A DNA stretch of 5,324 nucleotides, from positions 1 to 5,324 of the forward strand of contig JAJRUU010000232.1 in NCBI GenBank assembly GCA_024277605.1, read 5' to 3'. Under the pieces are notes generated by a model that was given only the letters and a program-made list of their open reading frames with translations, did no database searches and was not told where the DNA came from. A program made the translations under genes and the position numbers. Source of the stretch: a bacterium. GTDB lineage: Bacteria > SZUA-182 > SZUA-191 > JAJRXT01. Position 1 is the first letter of the stretch. Each line of letters starts with the position of its first letter. Positions 1-3,002 of the stretch are shown piece by piece.

Positions 1-915
1 AGACTGAGTCCATTCATTTACAGGTTTGCCAATATAAAAACCAGAAGAAAAATCTCTATTGTAGACTGTCCTTAGCTTCTCCAGTAATTTCTTCTTGTCG
101 GCCTTGGGGTTATCAATTGCTTCCCTGTAAACTTCGGTCACAACCTTAACATATTCCGGACTTCTGTTCCTTCCCTCTATCTTGAAGGAGATTATACCGG
201 CTTTCAGTAACTTATCTAAAAAAGGCAGGGCACACAAATCCTTTGGGCTTAATACATACTCTTCCCCTAATTCAAACTCTTGTTGTCCAACAATATCTTT
301 TACAATATATTTCCTCCTACAGGGCTGCAAACATTCACCTCTATTTGCAGACTTTGCAAATATCTCCTGGCTTAAAAAACACCTGCCAGATATAGAAACA
401 CACATTGCACCATGTATAAAAATCTCAACGCCGACATCTATTTTTTCTTCCTGTAACCTCAATATGATGTTCTTGATTTGCTCTAAAGACAACTCCCGTG
501 CCAGAACAACCCTGTTAATATTTTCAAAGCTTTTTTTTAAAGACTTCAACGCCTCAAAATTGGCAATTGAGGCCTGTGTCGAAACATGAACCGGAAGTTT
601 TAACCTAAGTGCTTCATTAATTACAGAAAAGTACCACGCAATAATTGTATCTATTTTGCATTTCTTTGCCCTTGCAAGTACTTTCCTGACTATATCTATC
701 TCATTGTCATAAACAATTGTATTTAGAGTAAGGTAAGCTTTTACTTTGTTTTTATGGCATACATCGACAATCCCCTCTAAGTTTTTCAGCTCAAAGTTTT
801 TTGCACTGGCTCTCATATTTAATTCTTTAATCCCAAAATAAACAGCATCAGCTCCAGCTTCAATCGCAGCACGCAAGCTTACAAAATCCTGCACAGGGCT
901 TAAGAGTTCAACCAT
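1..915 (-). CDS. U32-family protein (TrhP/RlhA/UbiU-like), 3' end cut by window edge
   Basis: The reading frame is open from an ATG at 915 to the left edge, giving 305 residues; family members are usually about 300 to 450 or more, so the C-terminus is missing. Residues 164-182 fit the U32 signature (E-x-F-x2-G-[SA]-x-C-x4-G-x-C-x-x-S) exactly, as EIFIHGAMC followed by GRCFLS. Other family landmarks are an N-terminal ELLSP with AGADAVYFG at 20-28, HVSTQAS at 110-116, LSPKDL at 222-227 and KIEGR at 245-249. C172, C179, C195 and C228 are spaced much like the four Fe-S cluster ligands of UbiU. Despite the 'peptidase' label, characterised members hydroxylate tRNA (TrhP), 23S rRNA (RlhA) or ubiquinone precursors (UbiU/V); which substrate applies here cannot be told. 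AGGTGA lies 3 nt before the ATG and supports this start. It is much more AT-rich than its neighbours and is probably cytoplasmic and unrelated to them. Confidence 0.93.
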   Translation of the reverse strand, partial: MVELLSPVQDFVSLRAAIEAGADAVYFGIKELNMRASAKNFELKNLEGIVDVCHKNKVKAYLTLNTIVYDNEIDIVRKVLARAKKCKIDTIIAWYFSVINEALRLKLPVHVSTQASIANFEALKSLKKSFENINRVVLARELSLEQIKNIILRLQEEKIDVGVEIFIHGAMCVSISGRCFLSQEIFAKSANRGECLQPCRRKYIVKDIVGQQEFELGEEYVLSPKDLCALPFLDKLLKAGIISFKIEGRNRSPEYVKVVTEVYREAIDNPKADKKKLLEKLRTVYNRDFSSGFYIGKPVNEWTQS

Positions 916-918
916 ATT

Positions 919-924
919 TCACCT
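919..924 (-). promoter_or_regulatory. Ribosome binding site of the U32 gene
   Basis: AGGTGA on the minus strand ends 3 nt before the ATG at 915. The spacing is slightly short, but the site is the best purine-rich stretch upstream and fixes the start at this ATG. Confidence 0.6.
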
Positions 925-993
925 GATCTATTCATAAACTCATACTAGATTCGCCAGACCTCTTGTGAGATAAGGTTTATGAGCCAACGTCCT

Positions 994-1029
994 AAAAGAA
1001 ACAGGCTGTGCCTGCCCGAATTTTTCGGG
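994..1029 (-). terminator. Possible rho-independent terminator (tandem hairpins)
   Basis: Read on the minus strand, a hairpin CCCGAA-AAA-TTCGGG (1029-1015) is followed at once by CAGGC-ACA-GCCTG (1014-1002) and then TTTCTTTT (1001-994). The second, GC-rich 5-bp stem with its T tract has terminator form and lies between the lipoprotein gene and the U32 gene. It is about 230 nt beyond the lipoprotein stop and its stem is short, so the call is tentative. Confidence 0.4.
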
Positions 1030-1162
1030 TTCAATCCACGTCACTTCATTTAAAATTTTAATTTCTCAATTTCTATTTCAGCCCAGCGTTGTCCGGTTAG
1101 ATTTTTGCACTCCGTAAAAGTCAATAATTACGGTAAGTTTATAACACAAGATTCCTTGTTTT

Positions 1163-1200
1163 TCCTCTCCCTTGGGGGAGAGGATCAAGGTGAGGGGGAT
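1163..1200. repeat. REP-like palindromic intergenic element
   Basis: TCCTCTCCC (1163-1171) and GGGAGAGGA (1176-1184) form a perfect 9-bp stem around a TTGG loop, followed by CAAGGTGAGGGGGA. CCTCTCCC/GGGAGAGG hairpins next to a GTGAGGGG segment resemble the interspersed REP-type elements found between genes in many bacterial genomes; that resemblance is from memory. No T tract follows the stem on either strand in its reading direction, so it is not a simple terminator. It lies 58 nt beyond the stop of the lipoprotein gene. Confidence 0.55.
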
Positions 1201-1257
1201 TTTAAAACCGGGGACCACGACAAATCGCTCAATTTAAATTATAGATATTTTATCCGG

Positions 1258-1827
1258 TCAATTTATTTCTGTAATATCTTCTGCCCGAGGATTTTTCAAT
1301 TTGTTTTTAAGAAACAATATGTCTGTAGGCGTATCCTGCTTTAAGTCAAACAATAAAGAGATAAGCTTGCCGGTGCCGACCACACCTGGAGTGCCCCTGA
1401 ATAAAGTGCCCCCCACAACCAATTTCTTAAGTCCCGGTTCTAAATCAGAGGAACTTACCATATATATCGGTTTCATGGCCCCTACAGATTTCCCCCCGCG
1501 CTCCAAAAACCCCCCTCTTTTATAGGTCTTATAATCCAGGATATTCGCATCATAACTCAAATTAATCGCCATGCCAAACACTGCCCCGCGGGTTATCTTA
1601 TAAGCCCAGAAATCCACTATCACCCGATGCTTATTCACCCGCCGGGGAATAACAATAACTGAATTGGGCGCCACTCCGGTTATATTATCCAATACCGATA
1701 AGGCAGCCGCATCCTCCACTGCCACCGGCGCCATCGTCGGCATAGCATCCTGAATGACGGCGGTTTTAGTCTCCACACAAGCTGCTATCAATAGAACAAA
1801 GCATAAGGCCATAAAAACTTTTCTCAT
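1258..1827 (-). CDS. Predicted lipoprotein with divergent cohesin-like domain
   Basis: This 189-residue protein begins with MRK, a hydrophobic stretch and the lipobox I14-A15-A16-C17, so it is predicted to be lipidated on C17. V18 is not Asp, which by the Lol rule known from enterobacteria would favour the outer membrane. A linker at 18-55 rich in Ala, Pro and Val precedes a cohesin-like beta domain at about 56-185. The assignment comes from matches to the cohesins of the two neighbouring proteins: AINLSYDANILDY (87-99) against SFDFAYNPAVLDY, then KLVVG (135-139), GVVGTGKL (148-155) and the downstream LFDL strand. The cysteines of the neighbouring cohesins are absent. There is no dockerin or FN3 domain. 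GGGGG lies 7 nt before the ATG. An upstream terminator ends the preceding gene, so it is probably transcribed on its own. An inferred role is a surface anchor that captures dockerin-bearing proteins. It could instead be an unrelated beta-sandwich lipoprotein; the fold call is moderate. Confidence 0.85.
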   Translation of the reverse strand: MRKVFMALCFVLLIAACVETKTAVIQDAMPTMAPVAVEDAAALSVLDNITGVAPNSVIVIPRRVNKHRVIVDFWAYKITRGAVFGMAINLSYDANILDYKTYKRGGFLERGGKSVGAMKPIYMVSSSDLEPGLKKLVVGGTLFRGTPGVVGTGKLISLLFDLKQDTPTDILFLKNKLKNPRAEDITEIN

Positions 1828-1834
1828 CGTTCAA

Positions 1835-1839
1835 CCCCC
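1835..1839 (-). promoter_or_regulatory. Ribosome binding site of the lipoprotein gene
   Basis: GGGGG on the minus strand lies 7 nt before the ATG at 1827. It favours this start over the internal Met6, which would also lose most of the signal peptide's charged end. Confidence 0.55.
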
Positions 1840-1860
1840 GTTAAATAAGATAAATACCAT

Positions 1861-1874
1861 AATATCATGATATT
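1861..1874. promoter_or_regulatory. 14-bp perfect palindrome, possible operator
   Basis: AATATCATGATATT is its own reverse complement. It lies between the terminator of the upstream gene and the start of the lipoprotein gene, 34 nt before the ATG, where a dimeric repressor could act. No regulator is encoded in the window, and an AT-rich palindrome of this size can arise by chance. Confidence 0.3.
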
Positions 1875-1885
1875 CTACACACGAT

Positions 1886-1930
1886 AAACAAATTAGGGAA
1901 GGGAAACATCATTTCCCCTCCCCTAATTTT
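1886..1930 (-). terminator. Rho-independent terminator after the short cohesin-dockerin gene
   Basis: The outer stem pairs 1890-1898 with 1921-1929 (9 bp). An A·C mismatch is followed by four more pairs (1900-1903 with 1916-1919) and three A-T pairs around a CATCA loop. On the minus strand the stem runs into TTTGTTT. It begins 29 nt beyond the stop at 1959. Confidence 0.8.
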
Positions 1931-1958
1931 AAGCCAGCGTAAGTAAAACTGATACAAA

Positions 1959-2915
1959 CTACGGCAGGGTACGACCAAAGTCAGCCGCCAATAGTATCAG
2001 GTCCTCTCCATCCACAGTATTATCGCGATTTAAGTCAGTCCGGCAATTAAACCTGGGCCCGCCCAAGATGGAATTATAGGCCCGGGCTAAGCGGGATAAA
2101 TCACGACCGTTAACTCGGTTATCCAGGTTTATATCACCCAACAAACCGGCAGCCAGGCCCGCTACTTCAGGAGAAAATTCGCTGATACAGGCGCCGCCGG
2201 AAGCTAACGCCTTCACCTGGTAGTAATAATTCAGCGTAGACAGCACGCAGGCGGCATCATTATAACAAGTGGCAGCGGTTGTAGTTAGCAGTTCGTAAGC
2301 TCCGCCGGGGGTATCGGCCCGATATATTTCATACTCCTCGGCTCCGGAAACCGTATCCCAGCACAGATTTATCTGATCATGGATACCGGGATCGGATGTT
2401 GCCGGATTGGTGGGCGACGCCAGTGAGATAGTAACAGTAGTACCATTCCAGGTGGCGCTGATGATGCTGTCCTGGGCCGGGCCTTCCAGGTCGGCATTTT
2501 CAAAGCTAATATCAGAGGTGCCGCAATAAGCCCCAACCGCCTGAAAGCATAAAGTAGCCACTGTTCCTGAGCCGGAAACACCTATGGCAGCGGCTTCTCT
2601 GGTTACACCTACCACGATCCTGCCGCTATTCTCATCATTATTCAGGGCAGACTCGCGCATATGAGTGTTGCCACCGTCCTGGTTTAAAAAAGTTCCCTCC
2701 GTAGCGCCGGTATAATCCAACACCGCCGGATTATAGGCAAAATCGAAGCTGGCGGCATATAGATCGGTTACACCGGCTACATCCACCTGAATGCAGACCG
2801 TTTCATTCAACTGCGGAGTGGGGTTGTCCGCCACCGGGGCAACCGATACCTGGGCCAGGGCGCTATTAGCGCTAACGGCCAGCAAAACAGCCAACATAGC
2901 AAACGTCTTCTTCAT
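1959..2915 (-). CDS. Secreted cohesin-FN3-dockerin protein
   Basis: This 318-residue protein has a clear signal peptide (MKK, hydrophobic core 5-15, ALA at 19-21 before Q22). A cohesin-like domain spans about 23-164, with FDFAYNPAVLDY (57-68), GRIVVGVTR (98-106) and GVSGSGTVATL (112-122). An FN3 domain follows at about 168-254 (INLCWDT, YEIYRAD, YYYQVKAL). A dockerin-like domain at 260-314 has two calcium-loop repeats with D261, N263, D265, D272 and D294, N296, D298, D305. Dockerins bind cohesins with high affinity in cellulosomes; cohesin and dockerin in one chain is the plan of a scaffoldin or adaptor. Eight cysteines (41, 123, 131, 185, 217, 223, 243, 291) are all kept in the neighbouring paralogous tail, which suggests disulfides outside the cytoplasm. 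AAGGAG lies 9 nt before the ATG. It is essentially the tail of the upstream giant protein with its own export signal. No catalytic domain is present. The binding partner is unknown. Confidence 0.93.
   Translation of the reverse strand: MKKTFAMLAVLLAVSANSALAQVSVAPVADNPTPQLNETVCIQVDVAGVTDLYAASFDFAYNPAVLDYTGATEGTFLNQDGGNTHMRESALNNDENSGRIVVGVTREAAAIGVSGSGTVATLCFQAVGAYCGTSDISFENADLEGPAQDSIISATWNGTTVTISLASPTNPATSDPGIHDQINLCWDTVSGAEEYEIYRADTPGGAYELLTTTAATCYNDAACVLSTLNYYYQVKALASGGACISEFSPEVAGLAAGLLGDINLDNRVNGRDLSRLARAYNSILGGPRFNCRTDLNRDNTVDGEDLILLAADFGRTLP
2049..2153 (-). repeat. 105-bp dockerin block, copy 1 (identical to 3090-3194)
   Basis: These 105 bp match 3090-3194 base for base. They encode residues 255-289, which cover the start of the dockerin, its first calcium loop and the linker to the second. 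The flanks diverge at both silent and replacement positions. Confidence 0.95.
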
Positions 2916-2924
2916 TATTGTTCT

Positions 2925-2930
2925 CTCCTT
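2925..2930 (-). promoter_or_regulatory. Ribosome binding site of the short cohesin-dockerin gene
   Basis: AAGGAG on the minus strand lies 9 nt before the ATG at 2915. It is a strong site and settles the start just ahead of the signal peptide. Confidence 0.75.
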
Positions 2931-2956
2931 ATCAAAAAAACAAAGTTAATTAATTT

Positions 2957-2994
2957 AAAACCGGGAAGAGGAATGATACCCCTTCCCCTGTTTT
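2957..2994 (-). terminator. Rho-independent terminator after the giant beta-helix gene
   Basis: AAAAC (2957-2961) pairs with GTTTT (2990-2994). After a small mismatch and bulge, GGGAAG (2963-2968) pairs with CTTCCC (2982-2987), then GG with CC around a 7-nt loop. On the minus strand the stem ends in TTTT and runs on into an AT-rich stretch. It starts 8 nt beyond the stop codon at 3003. Its GGGGAAGGGG arm resembles the GGGGAGGGG arm of the terminator at 1886-1930. Confidence 0.75.
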
Positions 2995-3002
2995 ATGTTT
3001 CG

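Larger units (their letters stand above)
916..1257. other. AT-rich intergenic region with palindromic elements, no gene
   Basis: This 342-bp gap separates the lipoprotein gene from the U32 gene. It contains an 8-bp inverted repeat (932-939 with 975-982, spacer 35) in the probable U32 leader, two adjacent small hairpins at 1002-1029, a 6-bp inverted repeat CCGTAA/TTACGG (1112-1117 with 1128-1133) and a REP-like palindrome at 1163-1200. The stretch at about 1040-1080 is plain AT-rich sequence. No convincing sigma-70 promoter, tRNA or small ORF with a ribosome binding site was found. The string of short palindromes looks like accumulated repeat debris rather than a single structured RNA. Confidence 0.6.

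Noticed and set aside
182..589. Plus-strand 135-codon ORF
   Set aside because: It lies wholly inside the U32 gene on the opposite strand. The U32 frame has an exact family signature, and the plus-strand protein shows no recognisable motif.
1025..1041. T-arm-like sequence GGGTTCAATCC suggesting a tRNA
   Set aside because: The T stem has mismatches, no acceptor stem partner exists at the expected distance, and no anticodon arm was found.
1163..1184. Hairpin as terminator of the lipoprotein gene
   Set aside because: On the minus strand the stem is followed by an A-rich stretch, not a T tract.
1105..1344. Plus-strand 79-codon ORF
   Set aside because: It uses a TTG start without a ribosome binding site, runs through the REP-like palindrome and overlaps the 3' end of the lipoprotein gene.
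1301..1525. Plus-strand ORF opposite the lipoprotein gene
   Set aside because: It is antisense to a gene with a lipobox and cohesin-like motifs, and has no recognisable features of its own.
2369..2581. Minus-strand ORF in another frame of the short cohesin-dockerin gene
   Set aside because: It is out of frame within a well-supported coding region and has no motif or credible start.
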